Below, one piece after another: positions 1 through 10,939 of a DNA stretch of 64,000 nucleotides. Every line of letters begins with the position of its first letter. Within the stretch, counting starts at the first letter, position 1. The notes beneath the pieces are model-generated. The model searched no databases. It was not told where the DNA came from and saw only the letters and a program-made list of their open reading frames with translations. The DNA is from Mycolicibacterium doricum (lineage in GTDB: Bacteria; Actinomycetota; Actinomycetes; Mycobacteriales; Mycobacteriaceae). The stretch is from positions 2,976,001-3,040,000 of the forward strand of contig NZ_AP022605.1 in the NCBI RefSeq assembly GCF_010728155.1, in the 5' to 3' direction. A program made the translations under genes and the position numbers.

Positions 1-1044
1 CAGGTCGGGCCTGACGATCGGATCGGCCACGCCGAGACGCGAACGTGTCCGCGGTGTGGCCGACGGCACGGCCAGAGAGGTCATGACCCCGGCGAAGTCG
101 GCGACATAGAGCCGGCGGCCGTCGTCGCGCACGCCCACGCAGGCGGGAGATGATCCGTCGCCGGTGATCTCGTCGAGGATCTTGCAGCTCATCGCGTCGA
201 ACACGGCGACCCGGTCGTAGTCAACGACGTACGCCCGTGCCCCGTCGGCATCGACGACCAACTGCGTGGGGGCGCCGCCGATCGCGACCGAGTCGATCAC
301 GGCGTTGGCGCGCAGGTCGACGACGTCGATGCTGCCACCGTGGCGGCGGTCGGAGCGCAGGACGTACGCCAGACCGTCGCGCCCGAGGGCGAGATCGCGG
401 ATCGGCGACGGGAGCCGCAACCGCCTGACCACCCGCGCGGTCTCCGTGTCGACGGTCAGCAGCGCACTGCCCGCGAGCCCGGTCGTCGCCACGTACAGCC
501 GACGCCCTGCGGCGTCGACGCGGATGGCATCCAGGGTGGCCCCGGGCCGGTAGCCGATCCCGATGGTGCCGAAGCGCTCCGCCGCGGTGTCGAGTACGGC
601 GACGTCGACGTCGTGGTCGCCCGTGCGGCCGATGTAGAGCCGCTTACCGTCTGGGGTTATGGCCATCGCCGTCGCTGTTAGGGCCAGCGGGTAGCGGGCG
701 ATGACGGCGCCCGCCCGCGTGTCGACCACGGTGACCGCGTCGTCGTGCAGCGAGGACGTGGTGACGTAGGCGCGGCCCTCCGCCACGGCGACGAGGCCCG
801 GGTCACCGCCCACCGCCACCACTTTGGCGCAGGCGAGAGTGTCGGCATCGAGCACGGAGATCGAACGGTCCGCGGAGTTGGTCGTCACCACGAACCCGGA
901 CGCGGTGTCGATGGCGATGTCGCCGACCGGTCCCCGCGGCAACGCCGCGGCGGCGAGCACCGCGACCCGTGGGTCGTGTGCGGTCAGACCCGTCGCCTCC
1001 GGAGCGGCGACGGGCGTCTGCTTACCCGTGAAAATATTTGCCAT
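1..1044 (-). CDS. YVTN/YncE-type beta-propeller protein (3' end outside window)
   Basis: The frame runs from an ATG at 1044 down to base 1 without a stop, so at least 348 residues are seen and the C-terminus lies outside the window. The protein starts MANIFTGKQTPV and then repeats a unit of about 40 residues of the type ISVLDADTLA, VTVVDTRAG, VAVLDTAAE, LLTVDTETA and IDVVDLRANA, each followed by a phrase such as VAEGRAYVT or GRDGLAYVL. This is the blade pattern of YVTN/NHL-like seven-bladed propellers. There is no signal peptide or enzyme motif. Such proteins bind ligands or partners, but I cannot assign a specific role. The family call is good and the function is unknown. Confidence 0.75.
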   Translation of the reverse strand, partial: MANIFTGKQTPVAAPEATGLTAHDPRVAVLAAAALPRGPVGDIAIDTASGFVVTTNSADRSISVLDADTLACAKVVAVGGDPGLVAVAEGRAYVTTSSLHDDAVTVVDTRAGAVIARYPLALTATAMAITPDGKRLYIGRTGDHDVDVAVLDTAAERFGTIGIGYRPGATLDAIRVDAAGRRLYVATTGLAGSALLTVDTETARVVRRLRLPSPIRDLALGRDGLAYVLRSDRRHGGSIDVVDLRANAVIDSVAIGGAPTQLVVDADGARAYVVDYDRVAVFDAMSCKILDEITGDGSSPACVGVRDDGRRLYVADFAGVMTSLAVPSATPRTRSRLGVADPIVRPDL

Positions 1045-1493
1045 CGTTCTCGGCACCTCCGCCGGTATGGCGTGCACCGGCCGTTGTTCTCAGTCGTTCA
1101 TCGCGCCGGGATGGCACGGTTCCGCTCGAGTCTAGCGACGGTTCAACCAGTGTTATCGCGGCGGTTTCGTCGGGCGTCCGGTCGGCTTGCGCGGAATCTC
1201 AGAGCTCACTTAGGAAAGTGTTCGTTACGCACTTGTGACGATTTGGTGGCGAATTCTGCCAGTTGAGTGACCAGTGTATTAACGCTGTCGGCAAAACGGC
1301 CATGGTCAAACGTCACGATGCCCGCGAACGCGAGTTCTTACCTTTCCGCCGAAAAATGAGCGGTAGATCACACCAGGACACGCAGCAAAACTGACCTGGA
1401 CGATCCTGGCGATGAGGGCTCGTTCCGCGCACCGGGTGCGACGGCGGCCACAGCAACGGGTAACCGGACCTTCGCTGGCGACGTGGTGAGGAC
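1045..1493. other. Intergenic region with no gene seen
   Basis: This 449-bp stretch lies upstream of the propeller gene and downstream of the amidase gene; both are read on the minus strand. Short frames here have no recognisable product. It probably carries the propeller-gene promoter, since the stretch just upstream of that start is relatively AT-rich, but I see no clear operator or hairpin. Confidence 0.5.
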
Positions 1494-4850
<3,357 letters not shown>

Positions 4851-5006
4851 GGCCCCTCGGTGGCAGCCCGCCTTTCCCGACCAGCCGTCCAACCACGTTG
4901 TGCCAGTTGAGCGCACCCCAGGCCGACTTGGCAGGAGCGGTGCTCGGCGTCTGGCTGTACCGCCGCCACCGCCACCGCCACCGCCGGCCCGCCGAGGTCA
5001 GTTCGC

Positions 5007-5636
5007 TCAGCGACAGCCGTCGCGGCAGGTCTCCCCGCGCCAGGCTTCCCGGCCTTCTCTGACCGCCACGGCGGCGATCACCAGCGCGGCCGCCGGATCG
5101 GCCCATGACCACCCGACGGCGCTGTTGAGCACCAGGCCCGCCAGCAGCACCGCCGAGAGATAGGTGCACAGGAGCGTCTGCTTCGAATCGGCCACAGCCG
5201 ATATCGACCCCAGCTCACGACCGGCCCGGCGCTGCGCCCACGACAAGACCGGCATGACCACGAGGCTGACCGCGGCGAGCACGATCCCGACCGTCGAGTG
5301 CCGTGCCTCACCGATACCAGACAGCGCGCGAACGGCGTCGACCGTCACGAACGCCGCCAGTCCGAAGAACGAGAACGCGATCACCCGTAACGCGACCTTC
5401 TCCCGGGCTTCGGGATCGCGACCGGCGAACTGCCACGCCACCGCCGCGGCCGACGACACCTCGATCACCGAATCCAGCCCGAACCCGATCAGCGCCGACG
5501 ACGACACCCGGGCACCTTCGGTGATCGCGACGATCGCCTCGACCACGTTGTAGGAGATGGTGGCCGCGACAAACCACCGGATACGTCGCGAAAGGACGTC
5601 GCGCCGGTGTGCCACGACGGCTTCATCGGTAGACAT
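5007..5636 (-). CDS. Cation efflux (CDF-type) transmembrane protein
   Basis: A 209-residue integral membrane protein with five to six hydrophobic segments (for example FVAATISYNVVEAIVAI, FFGLAAFVTVDAV and TYLSAVLLAGLVLNSAVGW). Metal-site residues typical of cation diffusion facilitators are present: the GFGLDSVIE helix and ISAVADSKQTLL, which resembles the ADSKxT motif of the small actinobacterial CDF subfamily. The cytoplasmic C-terminal domain of larger CDFs is missing, but the tail is Cys-containing (GETCRDGC). Its ATG overlaps the stop of the metal-sensor gene upstream (TGATG), so the pair is an operon: sensor then exporter. Likely cargo is a soft or divalent metal such as Cd, Pb or Zn, inferred from the sensor. 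Confidence 0.8.
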   Translation of the reverse strand: MSTDEAVVAHRRDVLSRRIRWFVAATISYNVVEAIVAITEGARVSSSALIGFGLDSVIEVSSAAAVAWQFAGRDPEAREKVALRVIAFSFFGLAAFVTVDAVRALSGIGEARHSTVGIVLAAVSLVVMPVLSWAQRRAGRELGSISAVADSKQTLLCTYLSAVLLAGLVLNSAVGWSWADPAAALVIAAVAVREGREAWRGETCRDGCR

Positions 5637-5989
5637 CAGCAGCACTCGCACCCGTTGCCGCCGGCTCCGGCGCAACAGCAGTTCGGGTCCACCCCCAGCA
5701 CCAGCCCCAGCAGGTCGGTGAGCGCCGCGCCGATACGGGGGTCTGCCAGTTCGTAGCGGGTACGTCGCCCCTCCGGCGCCGCCACCACCAGGCCGCAGCC
5801 ACGCAGACAGGACAGATGGTTCGACAGAATCTGCCGGCTGACGCCGAGTTGTTCGGCCAATTCCGAGGGATAGCCAGGTGCTCGGTTCAACCGCAGCAGG
5901 ATTCGCGTGCGTGTGGTGTCCGACAGTGCATGGCCGAAACGCGCGAGGGCGTCGGTGTGGGTCAGCGTCAGCACCGCTCGACAGTACAT
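5636..5989 (-). CDS. CmtR-like ArsR/SmtB-family metal-sensing repressor
   Basis: A 117-residue winged-helix regulator. The recognition region SRQILSNHLSCLRGCGLV is nearly identical to that of M. tuberculosis CmtR. The two Cys of SCLRGC (about residues 61 and 65) and a Cys in the C-terminal DPNCCC (about 104) match the three thiolates by which CmtR binds Cd(II)/Pb(II). The tail is unusually Cys-rich, with three adjacent Cys followed by CECC. In the metal-free state it would repress its own operon, which includes the overlapping cation-efflux gene. The start is uncertain: the ATG at 5989 lies inside a TACA-N8-TGTA dyad, and a GTG at 5974 is also possible. Confidence 0.82.
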   Translation of the reverse strand: MYCRAVLTLTHTDALARFGHALSDTTRTRILLRLNRAPGYPSELAEQLGVSRQILSNHLSCLRGCGLVVAAPEGRRTRYELADPRIGAALTDLLGLVLGVDPNCCCAGAGGNGCECC

Positions 5990-6000
5990 CTAAATCTGTA
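5985..6000. promoter_or_regulatory. Possible operator of the CmtR-like repressor
   Basis: TACATCTAAATCTGTA is an AT-rich TACA-N8-TGTA dyad in otherwise GC-rich DNA, placed at the very start of the metal-sensor operon. ArsR-family repressors usually bind such imperfect palindromes over their own promoter. The role is inferred. Confidence 0.35.
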
Positions 6001-6150
6001 CCGTTGTCCACGAACGAAAATGCCACTCGCCAGGCGCTCACCGCCGCGGCCGAGAGGTTCGGGATCGACCAGGTCACCGGACCTGCCGGTACCGCGCTCT
6101 GGATCGACTCCAACCTCATGCACCGGTCGGGTTTGGACATCACCGTTCCC
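6001..6150 (+). pseudogene. Fragment of a phytanoyl-CoA/ectoine hydroxylase-like dioxygenase
   Basis: The forward frame reads through a phrase resembling the C-terminal part of EctD/PhyH Fe(II)/2-oxoglutarate dioxygenases: VTGPAGTALWIDSNLMHRSG followed by LDITVP. In the family this is the GxxGs..fD.n.MHgSg.NiTp strand pair carrying the second iron-binding His. No N-terminal HxD motif is present, and the frame degenerates after DGPRRTHARC. It is therefore a short remnant, about 50 codons, between the metal-resistance operon and the ClC gene. The identification rests on one motif. Confidence 0.4.
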
Positions 6151-6240
6151 ACTGCGGTACGCGACGGTCCCCGACGAACTCATGCGCGATGCGACCGCCA
6201 CCAGCGGGTGTCTCGCGCATCGCCTGGTCGGGTCTCTTCG

Positions 6241-6283
6241 CGACAATAAAGACCGACGACAATAAAGACCGACAATGAAGACC
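6241..6283. repeat. 16-bp tandem repeat, 2.7 copies
   Basis: CGACAATAAAGACCGA occurs twice back to back (6241-6256 and 6257-6272), followed by a partial third copy with one change (CAATGAAGACC). It is AT-rich compared with the surroundings and lies just after the dioxygenase remnant. No function is evident. Confidence 0.7.
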
Positions 6284-6477
6284 TCGGTCAAAGGGGCCCC
6301 CGATTCCGACGCCGATCAAGCCCAGCGGTCGAGTCGACGGGCTCATCCTCGGGGTGCTGACGATCGTCTCGTTCCTCACCGCCATGCTGTGACCCACAGT
6401 CGACCCGGCCAGCCGTTGGCCGGCGGGCTCGGGCCCTGTGCGGGGGTGGGCCGGGCGGCGCCGCAGAACATTGCGCG

Positions 6478-7797
6478 TCAGCGCTCCGCTTCGGGAAGCA
6501 TGCGCTCCCGCAGGGAGTCGTAGATGGGTGGCGATCCGATCAGCTCGGTGACCAGTACGGCCGCGGCCGTGGCGGCCAGCATCGGAATGGCAACGGCCGT
6601 GGTGGCCGTCATCTCGATGACGACGACGATGCCCGTCACAGGTGCCCGCACCGTGGCTCCGAAGAATGCCGCCATGCCGACCAGCGCCATCGGGATCGCG
6701 AGTGCCGCGACGTCGGCGGGCAACAGCGGGTCCGTCACGCCCACGAAGAGCAGCCCCCACAGCGCGCCGACCGCGAGCAACGGCGCGAACAGTCCACCCG
6801 GAACCGCAGCCGAGTACGACAGCGGCCCGGCGACGAAGCGCACCAGCAGGTATCCGATCACCACGGGGAGCACGATCTCGTGGCCGCCGAGAATCAACTG
6901 CGTCAACGTGTCGCCTCCCCCGACGGCCTGCGGGTAGACGAACATCGCGAGGCCGACGATGGCCCCGATCAGCGCGGCCTTGGCGATCGCCGAGACCCGA
7001 CGTAACCCGCCGACATGGTCGAGGAACCACAGCACCAACCGGTTGTACACCGCACCGAGGAATCCGGTCAGCAGCCCGAACACCACGAAAAGGGGTAACC
7101 ATCCCAGCGCCGGGGTGTCGACGGACGTGACGAAGAAGTCGGGGTCGTTTCCGAGGATGAAGCGGACACAGCCGACGGCGGTCGCGGCCGCGAGCAGGGT
7201 CGCCAACACCGCCGGTAGCCGGAACGATTTGGTCACTTCCTCGAGCGCGAAAAGCGTGCCGCCGATCGGCGCGTTGAAGGCGACAGCGAGACCCGCGCCC
7301 CCGACGGCCGTCTGCATCATCCGGATGTCCGGGTCGGGAAGCCGCGCACGGCGGGCCGCCTCAGCGCCGATCGCCGCGCCCATGTGCACCGTCGGTCCTT
7401 CGCGCCCGAGCACGAGTCCGGAACCGATGGACAAGATCCCGCCGATGAACTTCGCGGGCAGGAGAACGAGCAGCGGGGCCTGGGCGTCGCCCCGGTAGAC
7501 GGCTTCCACGTGCTGGATACCGCTGCCGGCGGCCAGGGGCACCCAGCGCACGATCAGCGCTGCCAGCGTCGCGCCGAGCGCTGCGGCCGCCATGGGTGCC
7601 AACCATCCCGGACCCGTCAGTTCGTGCGCCCATTCGACGAAGTCGATCCGCAACCGGTCCGCGGTCTGCAGACACCAGCGGAAGGCGCCGCCGATGAAAC
7701 CGATCGCCACACCCGCCACGACGGCGGTTGCGCAGATGAAGATCCACCCGCGCCGGGATTCGGCGCGGCGGTCGCTGCCGGCCACCGGCTCCGTCAT
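6478..7797 (-). CDS. clcA: ClC-family chloride channel/antiporter
   Basis: A 439-residue polytopic membrane protein with all ClC selectivity motifs: GSGIQH (about residue 90; the Ser of GSGIP), GREGPTVHMG (about 129; the gating Glu), GGLFAPLLA (GxFxP) and a terminal PPIYDSL containing the anion-coordinating Tyr. The LFALEE phrase keeps the internal proton-glutamate position of exchangers, so an H+/Cl- antiporter is more likely than a passive channel. There is no CBS domain at the C-terminus. The ATG at 7797 opens directly into MTEPVAGSDRRAE before the first membrane helix. It appears monocistronic. Confidence 0.93.
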   Translation of the reverse strand: MTEPVAGSDRRAESRRGWIFICATAVVAGVAIGFIGGAFRWCLQTADRLRIDFVEWAHELTGPGWLAPMAAAALGATLAALIVRWVPLAAGSGIQHVEAVYRGDAQAPLLVLLPAKFIGGILSIGSGLVLGREGPTVHMGAAIGAEAARRARLPDPDIRMMQTAVGGAGLAVAFNAPIGGTLFALEEVTKSFRLPAVLATLLAAATAVGCVRFILGNDPDFFVTSVDTPALGWLPLFVVFGLLTGFLGAVYNRLVLWFLDHVGGLRRVSAIAKAALIGAIVGLAMFVYPQAVGGGDTLTQLILGGHEIVLPVVIGYLLVRFVAGPLSYSAAVPGGLFAPLLAVGALWGLLFVGVTDPLLPADVAALAIPMALVGMAAFFGATVRAPVTGIVVVIEMTATTAVAIPMLAATAAAVLVTELIGSPPIYDSLRERMLPEAER

Positions 7798-8084
7798 GAC
7801 GCCGAAGGTGAGTCGGCATCCCGGTAGCCGTCGCCCTGGTAGTCACTGCGCACGACCAGCGTCCTCCTTCAGCGGCAGCCGACGGACGTTCAGTGTCGCA
7901 GATCGGGCACATATCGGGTGAACGCGCGGATTGGTGGCAGAGGCCTCGCGGTTTACCCGTCCCGGCGCCTCAGTGAGGCCGCAGCTTGGTGTCAGCGGGT
8001 CGGTCATCTGGTCGCGGACGAGATCCGGCGGCGGTTGGCGTTCTGGCGTGGCAACGCGGCCGGGGTTCACCGCGAGCACTCCTC

Positions 8085-8325
8085 CAGTTTCAATTGCCCG
8101 CCGTTGTAGAGCTCGACCAGCTGTGGGATGCGGCTGGTGTGCGTCGCGCCGAATCCACTCGCCCGCCCCGCCACGACCACGGTGTCTCCGGCGCGCACCT
8201 TCCCGGTAGGCACCGCCGACCCGTCAACCGTCGTGACACCGCACCCGATCAGCGCGGCCTTTTCCAGTGGGGTCCCTCAGTCGGGTTTCACCACCGACGC
8301 CTTGGCACCACGGTGTACTTCGAAA
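8085..8325 (-). pseudogene. Zinc-type alcohol dehydrogenase remnant (paralogue of the one at 11.2-12.0 kb)
   Basis: Read on the minus strand, the DNA matches the alcohol dehydrogenase at 11184-12020 in pieces: FEVHRGAKASVVKPD (after a 1-base deletion), an in-frame TGA, then GTPLEKAALIGCGVTT, GSAVPTGKVRAGDTVVV, GFGATH and finally IPQLVELYNGGQLKLEE. Compared with the longer copy, two internal blocks are gone: most of the Rossmann fold between GDTVVV and GFGATH, and the segment between GFGATH and IPxLVELYN. It has a frameshift, a stop and two deletions, so it is clearly dead. It lies just downstream of the SCP2 operon. Confidence 0.8.
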
Positions 8326-8367
8326 ACGTTTGGTCCGCCGTTTTGGTTCGCCGTTGTGCCGCCGCGG

Positions 8368-8775
8368 TCAAACAGCCAGTAAGTCGGTGCGCCCCTCGGC
8401 CCGCAACGACTCCTCATAGCGGGGAAAGAGCTTCTTGGCGACGGGCACGAGCTTGAGGATTTTCGGTACCGGACCCTTGGCGCGGACCTGGCCCTTGGCC
8501 AGCGCGACAGCCAGGTTCAGTTTGCCCTGCCAGAATTGATTGGCCATGTCGGAGGTCATCGACATTGCCACGGTGGGCGAGAGGTCGCAGCTCCCGGTGA
8601 TCACCTTCTTGTTGGGCATGTCGACCGTGACCTGGATGTCGGGGTCGGTGCAATTGAGTTGCAGCACGACACCGGATGCCGCGAGTTGGTCGGCGATCGA
8701 TTCGTCCGCCACCGCCTCCTCGAAGATCCCGGCGATGTAGCTCGCCGCCTCGTCGCCGTCTTTGAAAACGCCCAT
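8368..8775 (-). CDS. SCP2 sterol/lipid-carrier domain protein
   Basis: A 135-residue single-domain SCP2 protein. The central part (VVLQLNCTDPDIQVTVDMPN, then TVAMSMTSDMANQFWQGKLN and a conserved Lys/Gly segment LAVALAKGQVRAKG) is the SCP2 fold that binds fatty acyl chains or sterols in a hydrophobic tunnel. It is the last gene of a tight four-gene operon: diiron protein, SCP2-like protein, ferredoxin, this gene. A good ribosome site (AGGAG) precedes the ATG at 8775. It may deliver or hold a lipid substrate for the diiron protein, which is inference from context. Confidence 0.85.
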   Translation of the reverse strand: MGVFKDGDEAASYIAGIFEEAVADESIADQLAASGVVLQLNCTDPDIQVTVDMPNKKVITGSCDLSPTVAMSMTSDMANQFWQGKLNLAVALAKGQVRAKGPVPKILKLVPVAKKLFPRYEESLRAEGRTDLLAV

Positions 8776-8812
8776 GGATAAAGCTCCTCAGTTCCTGAAA
8801 CCCTTGATGTGT

Positions 8813-9100
8813 TCAGCTGTCTTTGCGGGCCGCCCAGTCGTGCAGCTTGGCGATCTTCGTGTAGCCGTTGTCCGGCACGAACTCGGGTTCCACTCGGCCG
8901 TCGTGAATGCAGTCGACCGGGCACAGCGGCACGCATTTCCCGCAGTCGATGCACTGTTCGAGGTCGATGACGAATCGGCCGAGGAAATCCTGGGTGTTCT
9001 TGGATATTGCGTCGACCCGGCCCGGGCACGCATGTTCACACGCTCCGCACCCGATGCACGTGTCATCGATGTAGAAGTGGCCGCGCCGAACCCCGCTCAT
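8813..9100 (-). CDS. 2[4Fe-4S] ferredoxin (7Fe/8Fe type)
   Basis: A 95-residue ferredoxin with two complete CxxCxxCxxxCP clusters (Cys 15/18/21/25 and Cys 50/53/56/60), separated by a longer linker than in clostridial ferredoxins, plus a basic-aromatic tail ending KLHDWAARKDS. It would carry electrons at low potential in the cytoplasm. Its position between an SCP2-like gene and an SCP2 gene behind a ferritin-like diiron protein suggests that it is the electron donor of that protein. Confidence 0.93.
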   Translation of the reverse strand: MSGVRRGHFYIDDTCIGCGACEHACPGRVDAISKNTQDFLGRFVIDLEQCIDCGKCVPLCPVDCIHDGRVEPEFVPDNGYTKIAKLHDWAARKDS

Positions 9101-9128
9101 GTGTGTTCCTCTTCGCTGATGGGGCGGT

Positions 9129-9572
9129 TCACAGCCGATGGCAGTTGTTGAAGAATTGCTGCAGACTCTGGTTGTAGCGGAAGAACATGTCCCTGCCCAG
9201 CGGATCGGACGACCAGACCCGTATCGGTGTCGCCGCCATGCTCAGCGAGTTGAGGGTGTGACCGAGGTCCGGCTGCCCGTTGCCGGCGCGGATGTTGTCC
9301 ACCATCTCCAGCCACGAGTCCCGGTCGGTCTCGATGACAAAGTCCATCGACTCCAGGTCGGTGTCGGTGATCTGCTTGATCTCGTCGACGTCGAAGCCGT
9401 CGAAACGCAGTTGGACGATCAGCGCGGAGCCGTCGGGGCCGCCGTCGTAGATGTTGACGGCGAACCGGCAGTCGACCTCGCCGAGTTTACGGAACTCGGC
9501 GAGGTCTTCCTGGCTGGCCTCCGCGAGCCGGGTCAGCCAGTCGACGGTGGGAAGATCGGTGGTCGTGCTCAC
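9129..9572 (-). CDS. SCP2-like protein of unknown function
   Basis: A 147-residue protein whose GTG start overlaps the stop of the diiron gene (GTGA), so they are translationally coupled. The middle (ESMDFVIETDRDSWLEMVDN and PDLGHTLNSLSM) has the look of an SCP2/DUF lipid-binding fold: a strand, then a tryptophan-containing helix, then a short loop. The N-terminal CRFAVNIYDGG and SALIVQLRFDGF strands also fit. I cannot name a family with certainty. It contains no metal or nucleotide motifs. Context suggests an accessory or substrate-carrier subunit of the diiron system. Confidence 0.7.
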   Translation of the reverse strand: MSTTTDLPTVDWLTRLAEASQEDLAEFRKLGEVDCRFAVNIYDGGPDGSALIVQLRFDGFDVDEIKQITDTDLESMDFVIETDRDSWLEMVDNIRAGNGQPDLGHTLNSLSMAATPIRVWSSDPLGRDMFFRYNQSLQQFFNNCHRL

Positions 9573-10753
9573 GCCGTCCACGGCATCTCCAACGGGATCG
9601 TCACCTTCTCGCGGCGGTCGAAACCCGCGCGATCGCAGCGTTGCAGATACTCCTCGACGATGGTTCCCCACAGGAAGGACACGCCCTCCATGCCGTCGTC
9701 GATCTTGTCGACTCCACCGCCCATGAGAACCGCTAGCGGCTCGAGCAGTGCGGGGCTGCTCAGCGCGGTGAGGATGATCTGCTCGCCCAGGTCGGCGAAG
9801 CGGTGCATATCCGACAGCGCCTTGTCGCGGTTGGTGGAGCTGTCGAGGAAGTTCTTCAACTCCAGCGTGCCGTACGAGACGTGCCGGGCCTCGTCTTGCA
9901 TGCAACGCCGGAAGATCTCCTTGTCCACATGCGTCTTGGCCAGGAATTCACCGGCCCGGAAGATGGTGAGAACAAGCCCTTCACCCAAGACATTGAGAAG
10001 GAACGTGCCCTGGGTGTGGCTCGGCGATTCGAGGATCGCCTTCAGCGCCCACTCCAGAGCCGGGTTGGCGTGCAACAAGCCGCCACCGCCGGCCAGCGCC
10101 CGCTTGCGGAACACCTCCATGTGGCGGGCCTCGTCCATCATCTGCGTCACGAGGAAATTCTTGATCTCGTAGAAATCCGGTGAGGTGCGGTACACCCAGC
10201 GCGACGGGAAGTCACCGGCGACGAACTCGACCTCGGTCAGCGAGGTGGCCAGCTGACACGCGGCCTTCTCCAGGTCCTCGCTGACCGGCTCCAGCTCGCT
10301 CCAAGGGATGTCGCTGGTGGAGTTCCACTGCCTCGCCTTGGCCTCTTCGTACAGCGTCATCACGTTGTCCGCCCACGCTTCCTTCTTGTCCAGGATGTCG
10401 TAGGCGTCGATGGTCGGCATCTGCTCGGCGTAAGGGTCGCGGACCGAGCCGCGCGGCGCGAAGTTACGTGACGCGTTGTGTTCGGGCAGCGTGCCGTAGG
10501 CCGGGGGGCGGTTGATGTCGGTGTAGGTCAATCCCCGCGAACTCGGCCGCGCCCGTACCCCCCAATTCGCCTTCTCGGTGTCCATCCAGTGCAGCGAGAA
10601 CGAGCCGCGTCCCAGGCGGTCGAGGTTTTCCTGCAACAGCTCGGCCCAGATCGTGTTGTCCTCGCGGAACTTCTTCTCATACGCGGCCAAGGCCTCGTCT
10701 TCGAGCGGAGTTTCGCTCGGTAGTGCCTGCATTCGAGAGAGTATCTCGGTCAT
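9569..10753 (-). CDS. Ferritin-like diiron domain protein (putative oxygenase)
   Basis: A 394-residue protein with a carboxylate-bridged diiron four-helix signature: Glu near 176 (EVEFVAGD), DEARH at 207-211, Glu near 257 (LGEGLVLT) and a second DEARH at 286-290. This is E-ExxH-E-ExxH as in ferritin-like oxygenases and ribonucleotide reductase R2 relatives. An N-terminal region of about 130 residues (rich in Trp/Tyr, with RQWNSTSDIPWSELEP at about 141-156) precedes the helices. It lacks a signal peptide. It heads the operon with an SCP2-like gene, a ferredoxin and an SCP2 gene, pointing to oxidation of a lipid-type substrate. The promoter region shares elements with the CYP153 operon. Confidence 0.82.
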   Translation of the reverse strand: MTEILSRMQALPSETPLEDEALAAYEKKFREDNTIWAELLQENLDRLGRGSFSLHWMDTEKANWGVRARPSSRGLTYTDINRPPAYGTLPEHNASRNFAPRGSVRDPYAEQMPTIDAYDILDKKEAWADNVMTLYEEAKARQWNSTSDIPWSELEPVSEDLEKAACQLATSLTEVEFVAGDFPSRWVYRTSPDFYEIKNFLVTQMMDEARHMEVFRKRALAGGGGLLHANPALEWALKAILESPSHTQGTFLLNVLGEGLVLTIFRAGEFLAKTHVDKEIFRRCMQDEARHVSYGTLELKNFLDSSTNRDKALSDMHRFADLGEQIILTALSSPALLEPLAVLMGGGVDKIDDGMEGVSFLWGTIVEEYLQRCDRAGFDRREKVTIPLEMPWTA

Positions 10754-10818
10754 GGTGTGGGAGTCCTTTCCGCATATGCGTCGTGCAATCCGTGAGGTAA
10801 TCCGTGATGGATGAGATC

Positions 10819-10859
10819 TATGACGCTAGTCACAGTGTGAGGGTATGACGCTGGTCACA
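10819..10859. promoter_or_regulatory. Two CRP-like palindromes upstream of the diiron operon
   Basis: TATGACGCTAGTCACA (10819-10834) and TATGACGCTGGTCACA (10844-10859) are near-identical copies 25 bp apart. Read on the minus strand they are TGTGA-N6-TCATA, one mismatch from the TGTGA-N6-TCACA site of CRP/FNR-family regulators, including mycobacterial CRP. They lie 66-106 bp upstream of the diiron start codon. Confidence 0.6.
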
Positions 10860-10880
10860 TGATGCGGAAGGCCTGCATGG

Positions 10881-10910
10881 GCCAACTCTGGCCCTGAGGG
10901 GCCACCGCAA
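10881..10910. promoter_or_regulatory. 30-bp element shared with the CYP153 promoter (copy A)
   Basis: GCCAACTCTGGCCC, a 4-base spacer, then GGGCCA and CCGCA. The same order of blocks recurs at 14286-14315 upstream of CYP153. The GGCCC-N4-GGGCC core is an inverted repeat. In both places it sits 15-21 bp upstream of CRP-like sites relative to the gene. It is probably the operator of a common regulator. Confidence 0.55.
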
Positions 10911-10939
10911 GGGGAGCTGCACGGGGCGTGGGTGTCGGG

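Noticed and set aside
5637..6152. Upstream extension of the cation-efflux frame (381 codons in total)
   Set aside because: It overlaps the CmtR-like gene in another frame and has no homology before the ATG at 5636.
6282..6392. Possible small membrane protein on the plus strand (ends GLILGVLTIVSFLTAML)
   Set aside because: The frame opens after a stop at 6276-6278 and has no usable start codon before the hydrophobic stretch.
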